Shown in pieces: positions 1-11,760 of a DNA stretch of 64,000 nt. The DNA is from Anastatus disparis (taxonomy: Eukaryota > Arthropoda > Insecta > Hymenoptera > Eupelmidae). A model generated the notes under the pieces. That model was not told the origin of the DNA, did no database searches, and was given only the letters and a program-made list of their open reading frames with translations. The stretch lies in contig JAFFSR010000370.1 of the NCBI GenBank assembly GCA_017163975.1, positions 2,170,001-2,234,000 on the forward strand, written 5' to 3'. Both the position numbers and the translations under genes were made by a program. Each line of letters starts with the position of its first letter. Within the stretch, counting starts at the first letter, position 1.

Positions 1-210
1 ACAAACTTTATAATTTATATCAAAAATAAATTTTGTAATAATATCAATTATTGAGAAATTAGTACTATTTAATATTGAATATTATTTGTAGTTACACTCA
101 TGAAATATCAATTAATTAAGAACTTAAGGTATCAGTCCCAACTTCAAGCCTTAAATAAAAATTAAATTTAAATATCATAATATTTTTTTTCTGAGATATA
201 TAAAATACAA

Positions 211-677
211 GACTTTGGCCCATGAATAATTTTAAGCAATCTCATCAAATGATTAAAAATCCTTTCCTTTATTCGAACACTTGATTTTGGTGATCACTGC
301 AAGCTTTCTCAGCTAATTTTTAACGAATGACTTCAAAATTTCCAGAGAACTTTAATTTATATATATTCACAAAATAACACTTTTATTAAAAAAAAAAAGA
401 AGATTCGAAAAAGTAGATATTTTTGTGAATTTTATGTATTTAAGTTAGTTTATCATTCACTAAAACTTATCTTATAAAAATTCCATTACTGTTATTTTTT
501 GATACGAATAAATACAGTTGTGTAAGTAGAAGATCTCTGCAAATTTTGAAGTTAATTTGTGAAAAATTAACTAAGAAAGTTTACGACAACCACTAAATTG
601 AAATAATCACATTTCTGACTAATCAAAAGGATTTTGAGCATCGCTTGAGATATTTCAAAATTATTCATAGACTTTGT
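211..677. mobile_element. Foldback MITE-like element, copy 1
   Basis: The two halves form a long imperfect inverted repeat. The left half has CATGAATAATTTTAAGCAAT and CTTTCTCAGCTAATTTTTAA; the right half carries their reverse complements around 555-675. A second copy lies at 53072-53555 with the same inner motifs (GCTAAGAAAGTTT, AAAATTT, AGATCTCT). There is no coding capacity. Exact ends and target duplication are not clear, and the superfamily is unknown. Confidence 0.6.
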
Positions 678-1027
678 AAATAAGTTTAGAATATTCTGTC
701 AATTATAATATCAATACGGATCCATGCAATGTAAATTGTATTGTAATTTCACTTTAAAAAAGTTGGTGGCGTTTTTGGTCTAACGACAAATAAAATATTT
801 AATAATACACATGTTAGACTATTGGTTTTAAAATTATGGCACTTGAAGTTCTAAAATTTTGCAAATAATTTAAAAATGTCTTACTGTAACATAATGTCAA
901 TGTAAATCAATGTACTCTAGGTTGTATAATAAAACATAACAATAGATTCTGTAGTTCGAAAAAAATTAGTCTGGTACGTATCATATGAAAGGACTCATCA
1001 TAGACTAATAGTACATTACGATACATG

Positions 1028-1120
1028 TGACCTAAGTGGCACTTTATTACACGGCACGAGTTATCACCCGAGCGAAGCGAGGGTGATATCGTGTCGTGTA
1101 ATAAAGTTCCACTTAGGTCA
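1028..1120. repeat. Strong 93-bp hairpin
   Basis: TGACCTAAGTGGCACTTTAT on the left pairs with ATAAAGTTCCACTTAGGTCA on the right, and the pairing continues inward through TTACACGGCACGAGTTATCACCC. The central loop is GAGCGAAGCGA. Weaker pairing extends outward to about 1007 and 1138. It is probably a small MITE or a structured transcript element. It is GC-rich against an AT-rich background. Confidence 0.75.
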
Positions 1121-1492
1121 AGAGTATCGTATACTATTTTGTAGCACGTGGGACATAAATCCGCCAAATTAAATCTGTACTCTTCAAAATCAGTAATAAA
1201 CAAAAACTATGTACTGCACAAATGATGATTCGAAAAATAAAAGCGAAAACTATAAAAAATCAAATACTAGGCATCCTATGAATGATAAATCAAAAATAAA
1301 AACGAAAACTATAAATGAACTAAAACTAAACACTTCATGAATGATAAATCGAAAAAGAAAAAAAATATAATTTAAAAAATATACTTAAAATATGTGAAAA
1401 TTAATTGTTATCAATATCATTGATATCACAGCCACACAAAAAAAAAATGTCAAAACCCACGGACCAGACCATATATACCTTATGTTTTTGAG

Positions 1493-1858
1493 GTCGCTGA
1501 TTCCGAATCCGTGGTCCATTTGACCCCATCACCTCAAAGTCAAGGTCAGGTCAAGGTAAAATTTACAAAATTAACGGCAACCAAGGTTTAACAGTATACA
1601 TATATGTTTTTGAAGTCGCTAATTCCGAATCCGTGGTCCATTTGACCCCATCACCTCAGGGTCAAGGTCAGGTCAAGGTCAAATTTCCAAAATTAACGGC
1701 AACCAAGGTTTAACAGTATACATATATGTTTTTGGGGTCGCCGAATCCGAATCCGTGGTCCGTTTGACTCCATCACCTCATAGTGAAGGTTATTTGAAGG
1801 TAAAATCGACAAAATTCTTGTAAAACAAACCAAACTTCATGCCATTTTTTTTTTCTTA
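1493..1858 (-). repeat. 122-bp tandem repeat, left arm (3 copies)
   Basis: The anchor GTCGC recurs at 1493, 1615 and 1737, exactly 122 bases apart. Each unit contains TGGTCCATTTGACCCCATCA and, in the better-preserved units, two TCAAGGTCA boxes. The third unit is degenerate. Confidence 0.9.
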
Positions 1859-3439
1859 CTATACCTTACACGTTTCTCATCAAATGATCGGTGCAAAGGT
1901 TTCCTTTTACGTTTTTTCCCAGTAGTTTTACAATCTCTTTTCAACATCCAGCAGTAGTCGGCCAGCATACTAGCATCCTATCTACCTTGATAACGCTTCT
2001 CCATTACTTTAATGTCTTGGTGAAAACGCTCTCCCTGTTCTTCGCTATAATCGCCACAGTTTTCAGGAAAACTATCCAAGTGATTGTGCAGAAAATGTAG
2101 TTTGTAATTCATTAGGCAACCCATATTCCCATAGTTCTCAACCATTTTAGATACAATTACTTTGTAATTTGGGCTTCTGCGATTACCCAAAAAGTTTTCA
2201 GTAACTTCCTTAAAGCTAAGCCATGCAGCTTTCTCAATGTTTGTCATGGAACTAATGAACTGGTCATCAGCCATCATTTTTCTAATTTCAGGACCGTCAA
2301 AAATACCTTCCTTCAATTTTGCATCTGATTTACTTGGAAATTTACTTTCCAAGTATTTGAAGCTACTGGCTATCTTTATCTAAAGCTTTAACGAATTGTT
2401 TCATCACACCAAGTTTTATGTGTAATGGAGGAATGAGAACTCTTTTCGGATCAACCAATGGAGTAGCTATAACGTTACTCTTTCCGACTTCGAGAGATTT
2501 TCTTTCAGGCCATTTATGATTTGTATAGTGCTTTGCACGGTCTCTACTATCCCATAAGCACAAGAAACATGGCGTCTTTGTAAATCCAGACTGCTGTCTT
2601 AACAATATTCCAGAAACTTTCAAATCACCACATATCCGCCATTTATGCTTATCATACTGAATATTTTGTATTATAATTTTGAGATTATCGTATGTTTCCT
2701 TCATTGTAGTGGAGTGCGCTATAGGAACTGAGGCATAGTGGTTGCTATTGTGTAGTAATACGGCTTTTAAACTTCTTTTTGATGAATCTATGAACAATCT
2801 CCATTCTTCGTCTTTATACACATTAGGTTTAATTTCATTCATTAAACCTTTTACGTCTTTACAATATACTATTTTATCACCATTATGATTCATTTCTTCA
2901 AAGTATGGTTCGAAACTTTTGCTTCTTGTTCTGTAAAAAGATACTTTAGTAGATTTTGCCAACTGATTCATGCCTTTTAAAGCTGAAGCTAAATGTTCTG
3001 CTCCATCTTTAGGTAAGTTAAGCTCTCTAACTAGGTCGTTTAGTTTATCTTGAGTCCATAACTTTACGCTTTTGTCTTTTTGGCCCGCTGGAAGGAAAAT
3101 ATCGTCATCGTCATCATCATCATCATCATTTTCAATTTCTTCATCACTATAGCTTTCATACGATTCATCTTTTAAGTCATTATTATCAATTCCACCCCCA
3201 TCAATGCCGCCACTGACTTCGTTATCTTCTTCATCATTTTTTTCATCGTTGGTATCTGATTCAATAGATAGCCTCTCAAGAAGATCGAGCTCTTCATCGC
3301 TTCCCGATTTTTCGATAGGTCTTTTTACAGAAATAACATCAGCATAATTAACTGTTGCTTTAATTTTACTATTAATTCCAATAATTTCGGTATTACAGAA
3401 GTAACAATCCTCTCTTCTATCTGGTTGATACCATTCCAT
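1840..3439 (-). pseudogene. Unassigned transposon protein, left copy, frameshifted
   Basis: Reading leftward from the ATG at 3439 gives an acidic N-terminus with a run of nine Asp, then LVRELNLPKDGAEHLASAL, LFIDSSKRSLKAVLLHN, ICGDLKV, a CxxC in CFLCLWDSRDR, and LHIKLGVMKQFVKALDK. An extra A near 2365 creates a stop. The protein continues in another frame from 2352 to 1978, ending with YSEEQGERFHQDI. I recall this family as an uncharacterised protein common in arthropods and Hydra. Spaced acidic residues (DSSK, GDLK, GERF) would suit an RNase H-like DDE transposase, but that is inference. A TAG after RYQGR interrupts the expected C-terminus in both arms. Confidence 0.7.
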
Positions 3440-3530
3440 TGGGCTATTAAATTTAACTTTGTCATCTTCTTTTGTTTTGTTTCACTTACAAAGCATTTGA
3501 CGACATTGTTCGCAGATGCTATCTAATCGT

Positions 3531-4850
3531 ATGAAAGCTATAGTGATGAAGAAATTGAAAATGATGATGATGATGATGACGATGACGATATTTTCCTTCC
3601 AGCGGGCCAAAAAGACAAAAGCGTAAAGTTATGGACTCAAGATAAACTAAACGACCTAGTTAGAGAGCTTAACTTACCTAAAGATGGAGCAGAACATTTA
3701 GCTTCAGCTTTAAAAGGCATGAATCAGTTGGCAAAATCTACTAAAGTATCTTTTTACAGAACAAGAAGCAAAAGTTTCGAACCATACTTTGAAGAAATGA
3801 ATCATAATGGTGATAAAATAGTATATTGTAAAGACGTAAAAGGTTTAATGAATGAAATTAAACCTAATGTGTATAAAGACGAAGAATGGAGATTGTTCAT
3901 AGATTCATCAAAAAGAAGTTTAAAAGCCGTATTACTACACAATAGCAACCACTATGCCTCAGTTCCTATAGCGCACTCCACTACAATGAAGGAAACATAC
4001 GATAATCTCAAAATTATAATACAAAATATTCAGTATGATAAGCATAAATGGCGGATATGTGGTGATTTGAAAGTTTCTGGAATATTGTTAAGACAGCAGT
4101 CTGGATTTACAAAGACGCCATGTTTCTTGTGCTTATGGGATAGTAGAGACCGTGCAAAGCACTATACAAATCATAAATGGCCTGAAAGAAAATCTCTCGA
4201 AGTCGGAAAGAGTAACGTTATAGCTACTCCATTGGTTGATCCGAAAAGAGTTCTCATTCCTCCATTACACATAAAACTTGGTGTGATGAAACAATTCGTT
4301 AAAGCTTTAGATAAAGATAGCCAGTGCTTCAAATACTTGGAAAGTAAATTTCCAAGTAAATCAGATGCAAAATTGAAGGAAGGTATTTTTGACGGTCCTG
4401 AAATTAGAAAAATGATGGCTGATGACCAGTTCATTAGTTCCATGACAAACATTGAGAAAGCTGCATGGCTTAGCTTTTAAGGAAGTTACTGAAAACTTTT
4501 TGGGTAATCGCAGAAGCCCAAATTACAAAGTAATTGTATCTAAAATGGTTGAGAACTATGGGAATATGGGTTGCCTAATGAATTACAAACTACATTTTCT
4601 GCACAATCACTTGGATAGTTTTCCTGAAAACTGTGGCGATTATAGCGAAGAACAGGGAGAGCGTTTTCACCAAGACATTAAAGTAATGGAGAAGCGTTAT
4701 CAAGGTAGATAGGATGCTAGTATGCTGGCCGACTACTGCTGGATGTTGAAAAGAGATTGTAAAACTACTGGGAAAAAACGTAAAAGGAAACCTTTGCACC
4801 GATCATTTGATGAGAAACGTGTAAGGTATAGTAAGAAAAAAAAAATGGCA
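3531..4850 (+). pseudogene. Unassigned transposon protein, right copy, 5'-truncated
   Basis: This is the inverted partner of the left copy. It begins inside the acidic N-terminal region (YESYSDEEIEN), so it lacks about 90 residues including the start codon. It reads intact through the position where the left copy is frameshifted (KDSQCFKYLESKF), then has its own extra T near 4476 that stops the frame after AAWLSF. The following segment 4452-4712 resumes in another frame through YSEEQGERFHQDIK to RYQGR and a TAG. After that, DASMLADYCWMLKRD and a lysine/arginine-rich tail remain readable. Neither arm encodes a complete protein. Confidence 0.7.
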
Positions 4851-4914
4851 TGAAGTTTGGTTTGTTTTACAAGAATTTTGTCGATTTTACCTTCAAATAA
4901 CCTTCACTATGAGG

Positions 4915-5460
4915 TGATGGAGTCAAACGGACCACGGATTCGGATTCGGCGACCCCAAAAACATATATGTATACTGTTAAACCTTGGTTGCCGTTAATTT
5001 TGGAAATTTGACCTTGACCTGACCTTGACCCTGAGGTGATGGGGTCAAATGGACCACGGATTCGGAATTAGCGACTTCAAAAACATATATGTATACTGTT
5101 AAACCTTGGTTGCCGTTAATTTTGTAAATTTTACCTTGACCTGACCTTGACTTTGAGGTGATGGGGTCAAATGGACCACGGATTCGGAATCAGCGACCTC
5201 AAAAACATATATGTATACTGTTAAACCTTGGTTGCCGTTAATTTTGTAAATTTGACCTTGACCTGACCTTGACCCTGAGGTGATGGGGTCAAATGGACCA
5301 CGGATTCGGAATCAGCGACCTCAAAAACATATATGTATACTGTTAAACCTTGGTTGCCGTTAATTTTGTAAATTTGCCCTTGACCTGACCTTGACCCTGA
5401 GGTGATGGGGTCAAATGGACCACGGATTCGGAATCAGCGACCTCAAAAACATAAGGTATA
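4915..5460 (+). repeat. 122-bp tandem repeat, right arm (5 copies)
   Basis: The anchor GCGAC recurs at about 4949, 5071, 5193, 5315 and 5437, giving a 122-bp period. The units are the reverse complement of the left-arm repeat, but there are five here against three on the left, so the arms differ in copy number. Each unit has two TGACCTTGA boxes within CCTTGACCTGACCTTGA. Confidence 0.9.
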
Positions 5461-5512
5461 TATGGTCTGGTCCGTGGGTTTTGACATTTTTTTTTCTTGT
5501 GTGGCTGTGTAT

Positions 5513-6369
5513 TATGTGATATTGTTTGTTGAATCATCTATAAACTGCAACAAGACCAAAATCCCGAAATTTTTGGAATTTTGGTCCACAACGGGTTCAA
5601 AATCCCAAAACTTCCGGAATTTTGAACTTGTTGTGGTGGTTCTTGTTTCAAAAATTTTGACTTTTAGCTTCAAATTAAAATTTTGATACTTCACATGTTA
5701 CGCTATTATTAACTTCAGTTTTACCCGTATTTACTCATAATTGTTATTTAATTTGAAAAATGTTGATAGAAAAGAGTTTTAATATACTACAGTTCATTGT
5801 TATTTATGAAAATACTATAAAAAATAATCTACATATTAAATTATTTTTTATTATACGTACGTTACCTATAAGTAAAGTCATTATTATACTGTGTAAAAAA
5901 GTGCCTCCTAGGTAATGATGGAGCGTTACCTAAATGCGGATTTAGGTCCCACAGTGCTATAAATCAAATATAAAACTGCTTACAAACTTTTTTAAACAAA
6001 ATAACAGTACAATTTAAATTACTTTCATAAGCATTGATAACATGTTCGAGGAAGATATTTCAAAGCAATATACAAAGCTTTAAGTACTATTAGTTTAGAA
6101 AAAAATAATCTAACACGTATCACGAAACATTTTATTTAACATAGACTAAAAATGAAACTGGACATCAAGCTTTTCAACTAATTAACAAAACTTAAGAACC
6201 ACATGAGCGCGTCTATTTTCAAAGTTTATGGTTAGGTTAAGATGTCGAATATGAAGTCATGTCAGAAAATTAGGTTAGAATAAAAAAAATTCATTTTTCA
6301 TCAAAATCTGAAGAATAGTGAATAAAAAAATGATAAAAAAGAGTAGAGAAAATTCACAATCAAAGTTAA
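5513..6369. other. AT-rich spacer without recognised gene
   Basis: There is a short imperfect direct repeat around 5550-5640 (variants of CAAAATCCC with GGAATTTTG). A small inverted motif near 5905-5945 pairs CTAGGTAATG with CGTTACCTAA. Nothing here looks coding. Confidence 0.5.
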
Positions 6370-6747
6370 AAGGCCGGATTCGCTGTCCTTGTCTAATTGA
6401 GATTCTTGTTATTTACTCAAGTATTAATCGGTTTATCTGCAAATCGAAGGTAAAGCGCAATAGATATTATCATTACAAATATGTATGCACAAGAAAAAAA
6501 AATCTATCGCTTTGTTTTTGAGAAAAGTAAGAAACGCGAAAATATTATAAACATAAACTTTTACTTTGGCGTTCTTACTTTTTTCGAAAACAAAGCGGTA
6601 GAATTTTTTTTTTCTTGTGCATAGATGTTCATAATAATATCTATTGCGCTCAACCTTTAATTTGAAGATACACCGATTAATACTTGAGTAAATAACAAAA
6701 AACTTAATTTTTACTCGGTCAGTATCAAATTCTACTTCGGCCTGCTC
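6370..6747. mobile_element. TTAA-flanked MITE, GAGCAGG family
   Basis: This is a 378-bp imperfect palindrome. TGTTATTTACTCAAGTATTA (from 6408) is mirrored at 6675-6698, and the inner arms share CTTGTGCA, a poly-T/A run and GTAAGAA. TTAA flanks both sides (6366-6369 and 6748-6751). The right end is GGCCTGCTC; the left end is worn (AAGGCCGG). TTAA duplications are typical of piggyBac and Kolobok elements. It has no coding capacity. Confidence 0.7.
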
Positions 6748-7079
6748 TTAAACTTGTTATACTATAAATACAAGTTTATTATAGTAGTACGCACAAATTA
6801 CACATTAGAATAAGTCCATATCATGGTCAACTTATGGTGAAATTTGACAATGTAATCACACCGTACAAATATGGCCATATGCTGGTAGACACGGCATATT
6901 TTATGCTAAACTTTCTACCAGGGCAATCAAGTTTTTTAATGAGAAGAGGTATAATGTAGCTTTCAATGTAGAAGAGGTATAAGAAATAGTCTTTTTTCTT
7001 CAGTTGTAGAAAAATACATATTGATATTTTTTTTTATTCCAAATGTTGAAAGTATAGAAATTTGGTACTACTTAAATCT

Positions 7080-8703
7080 TACTCGAGTAAATTTTTGTAA
7101 CTTATATACATAATATTTTTTACGCAATGCAATCCTGAGATTTCTTCAATACTTCCATTTTTTAAGAGTATGGTTTGATTTCGATGAACAACTGACAGCA
7201 CCATTTTCTGATAATTTATTTTCTCATTTGTTTTGCTCAGAATTTTCATATCTTCTTGAATATTGATGTTTTTATTAGAATAATTTTCAAATAACCATTT
7301 TATATGTTGAGAAATCAAGTGCTTTGGAGATCTCAAAATACTAGTCATCTTCCCAAGGTAAGACTCAAAGTCAAAATCACTTATTCCATTTAGATTACAT
7401 TTTATATTCTAAATATCATCACAAACATGTAATAAATTGTGAATATTTAAAGATATAAATGTAGCTCTATAAACAGCTGCAGCATTGTTTACAAACTTTT
7501 TCAAGTTTTGTCTTGCTTGTTCTAAAAAATAATGTGGACCATCTTGTGATAATAAACTGCAAGACATGGAGAATAATAAAAGGTGCTCGTAAACCTCCTT
7601 GGACACTAACTTTTTTAATAAAAAAGGACCCGCATACGATGTAAAAAACTTCAGTTCAGCTTTCCAATTGCTGTATTCCTTTGTTGATCTCATCTTCCTT
7701 GGTAACTCATCTGGTATATCTTTTTGAATTTCAACTGATCGTCTATTGAATTCATCTTTCATCTTGAATTCACACTTAAACGAACTTGATGTTTTGATGT
7801 TGACTTGAGTAAATGTTCCAATATTCGACTATTACATCCAAGATAGATCAAATGCATAGGGTCCAACACAAATTTATTTATCATGTTGATTGGAGGTTCT
7901 ATTAAAGATAGCATTGAAGGAGCCATTTGATGATCTGGATCTTTAAATGATCGAAAACCAGCATCAGTTCTTTTTTCAGCATCACTTTTTAAAAACACTG
8001 TCACTTTATATACCTTCTCACCAAATTTCCTAACATATTTAGCTGCAGACTTGGGCTTCCCATGACCAGCAAATACAGATACAGTGAATGGTTTGTAGAT
8101 ATCTTGCTTTGTAAAAATTTTGCATAGAATGGGCCACATAGAAACAGTACTTGATTTAAATGGCGAAACTCCATCAATATTAACTACAATTTCCACAATA
8201 TCATGAAATTTGGGATCAATAGTACACTCAACAGTCTTTTTTATGCCACAATGATAGAACTCATCGATACTACCATCAGACACTTTCATAGTTTCAATAT
8301 TACGTTTAAAATTATTTTAAGAAGGGTTTTTGTGCATGATGACAAAGTAGGTAGAAGTCTCTGATTTAAGATTTTCAACAACTTTTCAATATGCACATGA
8401 GGTGTTTTTGTTTCGACCGTCCAACTGATTATTTCTTAAATTTCTTTATCTTCGTGGGCCTTTGAATAACATAATACTTCTACGCTGTAATTATCATCAG
8501 TAACTATTGAATTTTCTTTTTCACTATCATTTCCTAAATAATAAATAAATTCTTTCTCACTACTATTACTACTGACTGAATCGTTTTCATCAGTTTCTAA
8601 CTTTAAAAATTCACTTAAATACTCTTCTGCCAGTACTATTTTTTTCCATGTTTCTTTATTTTCTTCTCTTGTGATATATCTTAGACCGTCTTTTGCTATT
8701 ACT
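7080..8703 (-). pseudogene. Tnp2-like (CACTA/EnSpm-related) transposase remnant
   Basis: An acidic N-terminal part (8703-8455) contains YITREENKETWKKI and a TAA stop. The main block (8289-7759) has the order expected of Tnp2-related proteins: VVNIDGVSPFKSSTVSMWPI, FAGHGKPKSAAKYV, then FVLDPMHLIYLGCNSRIL. It shifts frame near 7760 into PRKMRSTKEYSNWKAELKFF and LHVCDDI, stops, and resumes with FESYLGKM through 7082. Similar proteins are frequent in insect genomes as dead transposons. At least two stops and two frameshifts show it is inactive. No terminal repeats were found. Superfamily placement rests on motif memory only. Confidence 0.65.
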
Positions 8704-8705
8704 TA

Positions 8706-9030
8706 CTTCAATTTTATGATGCATACTTAATTATTTGATCAAAAATAGCTATTTATCAACCTCTGGCTTTAAATATAATTTCAGTTATATTATATTATTA
8801 AATATAATTGCAGTTTATATTATATTATTTCAAATTATACATTTATATATAAAATATACTTGCATCACTTTTATAATTTGATATTAATAATTAAAATATA
8901 TGAGAAATTGTATTTTATTTTTTTATCCAACCGTCCAAACCGTTGGCTAAACAACTTGGCCAACAGATGGTTAATTAGCTATTTCAACTAGTTTATTTTT
9001 CACCAGGGAAATGAAAAATTAGTCATGATG
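8706..9030. other. AT-rich spacer
   Basis: The only notable signal is TTTTTCACCAGGG at about 8992-9004. It matches the terminal sequence of the MITE at 53775-54147, so it may be a stranded end of that family. The segment AACCGTCCAAACCGTTGGCT near 8930 is locally GC-richer. No gene is visible. Confidence 0.4.
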
Positions 9031-9209
9031 GGATTAATAAGAAATTGATTACATTAACCATCTATCAAAAGAAAGAGCGAGTGAATTTTAAGACAAGTTT
9101 GATGACTTACACAGTATAATAATATACCTGATACTGCGAATATGACAGATACTTAAATTAGAGACGCGTTTTCTGGTGCAATTGTGCAAAAAGTACCTCG
9201 AGTATGCGA

Positions 9210-10240
9210 CACTGTGATGTTGCACAAATATAATAGTGATAACCAACTAAAAATAGACCAGCTCAAAGATTTTATTATTTAACAGGAAGCAGCCAAGGAA
9301 GAAGAGAAGAGAACTGACAAGCTTGAGGGAAATTCCCCGATACCTGCAGCGAAATATGCCATGCCTCATCCAGGATCCAGATGTTATAAATGTGACAATG
9401 GTGGACATTGAGCTCGTGACTTCATTAGGAAGTGCAAAATAAGCTATTGTTGTACAAGGTATGAAGGACATGAGCACGCCACATGTCTTTACACGAATGA
9501 GGACGTGGCAACATTCGAACGATAGGCTAGGGAGATAGCTAGTGGTTACGCCGGATCAAGCTAGGTACGGTAAAACTTGTGCTAGAAATAGAACTAATAG
9601 TGGTGGTGGTAACAAGGGCGTAAATAGAAAAGAAACTAATACTCGAAATTTAACGATAATTAAGAAACGTAAGCTGGACAAAGGTCAAGAACAAAAACGA
9701 GTGTTTAGCAATAGTGATCGTGGACAAAATTAGAACAAATTTGCATATCAAAATAAATTGTCTGGTGAGTGTACCAGCTTGTTAGTTAAAAATTACTTCT
9801 AAAATAATTATAAGTCCTATGATTCTGAAAGCGGTAGATTAATCAAGTTTCTAGTTGGTTCTGGTGCCACAAAACACATGTCAAAATATCGATTAATTTT
9901 TAAAACATTCGAGGACGATAAGAAAATAAAAATCAAATGTTCTAATGTTTTTAGGATTCTTCAACTATAAAATCGGAAGGAGTAGGTAGTATCCAATTAA
10001 TTACAAAGGACAACAAGATATTCAAGCTAGGTAAAGTTGTATGTATGTAATCGGTAGCAGAAAATTAAATAGTATTAAGAAAATATGTTGATGAAGGCTT
10101 GGTTGTAAGTCCAGACAATGAACGCGTAGACGTACTTGATCTTGTCTCCACAGAAATATTCATTTCTGGAATTTACAAAAGACTTTATTGGGATAATAGA
10201 TTTTGAAGTGAAAAGCCCGAGCGAAAATGAAACTAACAAG
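9210..10240 (+). pseudogene. Copia gag C-terminus and protease
   Basis: A CCHC zinc knuckle is visible at 9370-9410 as CYKCDNGGH followed by a stop where the next residue should be. A basic, asparagine-rich stretch follows (9542-9733). The aspartic protease is at about 9838: IKFLVGSGATKHMSK. The catalytic Asp of the usual DSGAT is Gly here, so the enzyme would be dead even without the stops. Several in-frame stops separate the pieces. Confidence 0.7.
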
Positions 10241-10554
10241 CATTAACGTACGCACAAAATCATTGCATATATAGAAACGACTAGATCAAAGTATAACACG
10301 AAAAATGTAACTGCAAAGAAGCATTTACAAATACTGAATGAGTCAACGATTGAAGAAGTAAATTTACAGATTGATGGAATCAATGAAGTCAGAGAAACAA
10401 CAGAAAAGATGAACATTGATGAAATAGATAATAAAGAAACCACACAAGGACGAAATCAAATTTCAAAACTACCAAACTTAGAAAACACCACGATAGAAAA
10501 ATTAACAAGATTGATATAAATTCAAAATTGGAATTTGAAGAAACAAACTCGACT

Positions 10555-11760
10555 ATGAGTAATCAAGCAATGTTGTGGCATGCAAGACTAGGTCTTGTAT
10601 CGATTAAATACCTAAAAGAAATTCAACAAAAATTTCCAGAAATAAGGATTTTGAGAAAAATATAGTATGATAGTTCAATCCTTGATTCTGAAGTTTGCAT
10701 TGTGTCAAAATTCAATGCATTACCTTTCAGCTTGAGCAGACAAAGTAAAACAAAACAGTTGCAAATCATCCACACTAACACAATGGAGCCAAGTAGCCCT
10801 AGTTCACATCTAAAAGATTATCGATATATATCAGTGTTTATTGACGATTATTCACGACTTGCAATGGCATACCCAATGAAGACCAAAGATGAAACAGGAC
10901 ATTTCTTAGACTCCTTTGTAATCACTGCGAGAAACATTTTGGGATCAGAGGGAAAGGTTTGCTATTTAAGAGCAGGTATATCTCTATCCTTTTCTAACCA
11001 AAAAATTCATTTTTCTGCAAAACCTAATAATTGTAGCAAAAAATAAGGAGATAGCCCCATCTTGTATCATTGAAAGCAATATTTTCTTTGATGGGGAAAA
11101 ATTATTTTTATCGATTCGTTTTGAAGAAAACCTTGAAAAACTTAAAAAATAGAGGTTAGGATAGACAATTCAGTTTTTTAAGGTTTACTTCAAAACGAAT
11201 CGATAAAAATAATTTTTCTCCATCAAAGACAATATTTCTTTTTATGATACAAGTTGGGGCTATCTCCTTATTTTTTGCTACAATTATTAGGTTTTGCAAA
11301 AAAATGAATTTTTTGGTTAGAAAAGGATAGAGATATACGACCTGCTCTTAAGATGCGATTAAGAAACTGGATTTACAGAAGGGCATACGATTGAAGTACT
11401 GAACAAGCTTGGAGGAGAATCACAATTAGCTTAGCCAGTTATACCATAGCACAATGGTGTAGCAGAGCGTTTTGACCAAACGATTCAAAAGAAAGTAAGA
11501 GCATTAATTAACGACACGAGACTGATACGTAATATGTGAAATTTAGCCCTAGAATTAGCAGTTTACGTTTATAATAGAAATACACACAGCTCGAATGAGA
11601 TGACACCCTCTTTATTAAAATTCCAGACAAATCATAAATGAAGCTTAGGACAATTGAAACGTTTTGGTTGTATAGCCTACATTAAAGTTCAAAGAAAGAC
11701 AGGAACTAAGACAAATGCTTTATAAATCCAAACAAAGGATGGGATGATGAAATTTTAATC
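10555..11760 (+). pseudogene. Copia integrase, split by a MITE
   Basis: The pre-integrase motif LWHARLGLVS is at about 10573. The core begins with KQLQIIHTN and VFIDDYSRLAMAYPMK (10800-10880), containing the first catalytic Asp region. The frame runs into the MITE at 10970. After it the sequence continues with LRCD and then IPQHNGVAERFDQTIQKKVR, read with frameshifts near 11440, and a YVYNRNTHSSNEM stretch. Joining the flanks at one TTAA gives the expected LRCD context, which shows the insertion was into a coding integrase. Confidence 0.75.
10970..11347. mobile_element. TTAA-flanked MITE in Copia integrase
   Basis: This 378-bp palindromic element has GAGCAGGTATATCTCTATCC at the left, its near reverse complement at the right, and TTAA at 10966-10969 and 11348-11351. 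The arms mirror through CCTAATAATTGTAGCAAAAA and ATCGATTCGTTTTGAAG. A degenerate copy is at about 46968-47325. It is non-coding and piggyBac/Kolobok-like by its target site. Confidence 0.9.

Larger units (their letters stand above)
1427..5509. mobile_element. 4.1 kb inverted-repeat element with coding arms
   Basis: The left arm (about 1427-3157) is repeated as its reverse complement in the right arm (about 3530-5509), with a ~370 bp single-copy spacer between. Both outer ends read CACAGCCACACAA followed by a poly-A run and TGTCAAAACCCACGGACC. TAT flanks both sides and may be a target duplication. Each arm holds a 122-bp tandem repeat (3 copies left, 5 right) and a broken copy of one gene. The plan resembles Foldback-type elements, whose long terminal repeats also contain tandem repeats, but I cannot assign a superfamily. 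An inverted duplication of a smaller element is the alternative. Confidence 0.8.

Noticed and set aside
907..1203. 98-codon minus-strand open frame
   Set aside because: It spans the 1028-1120 hairpin and part of its sequence is dictated by the inverted repeat. No motif is recognised.
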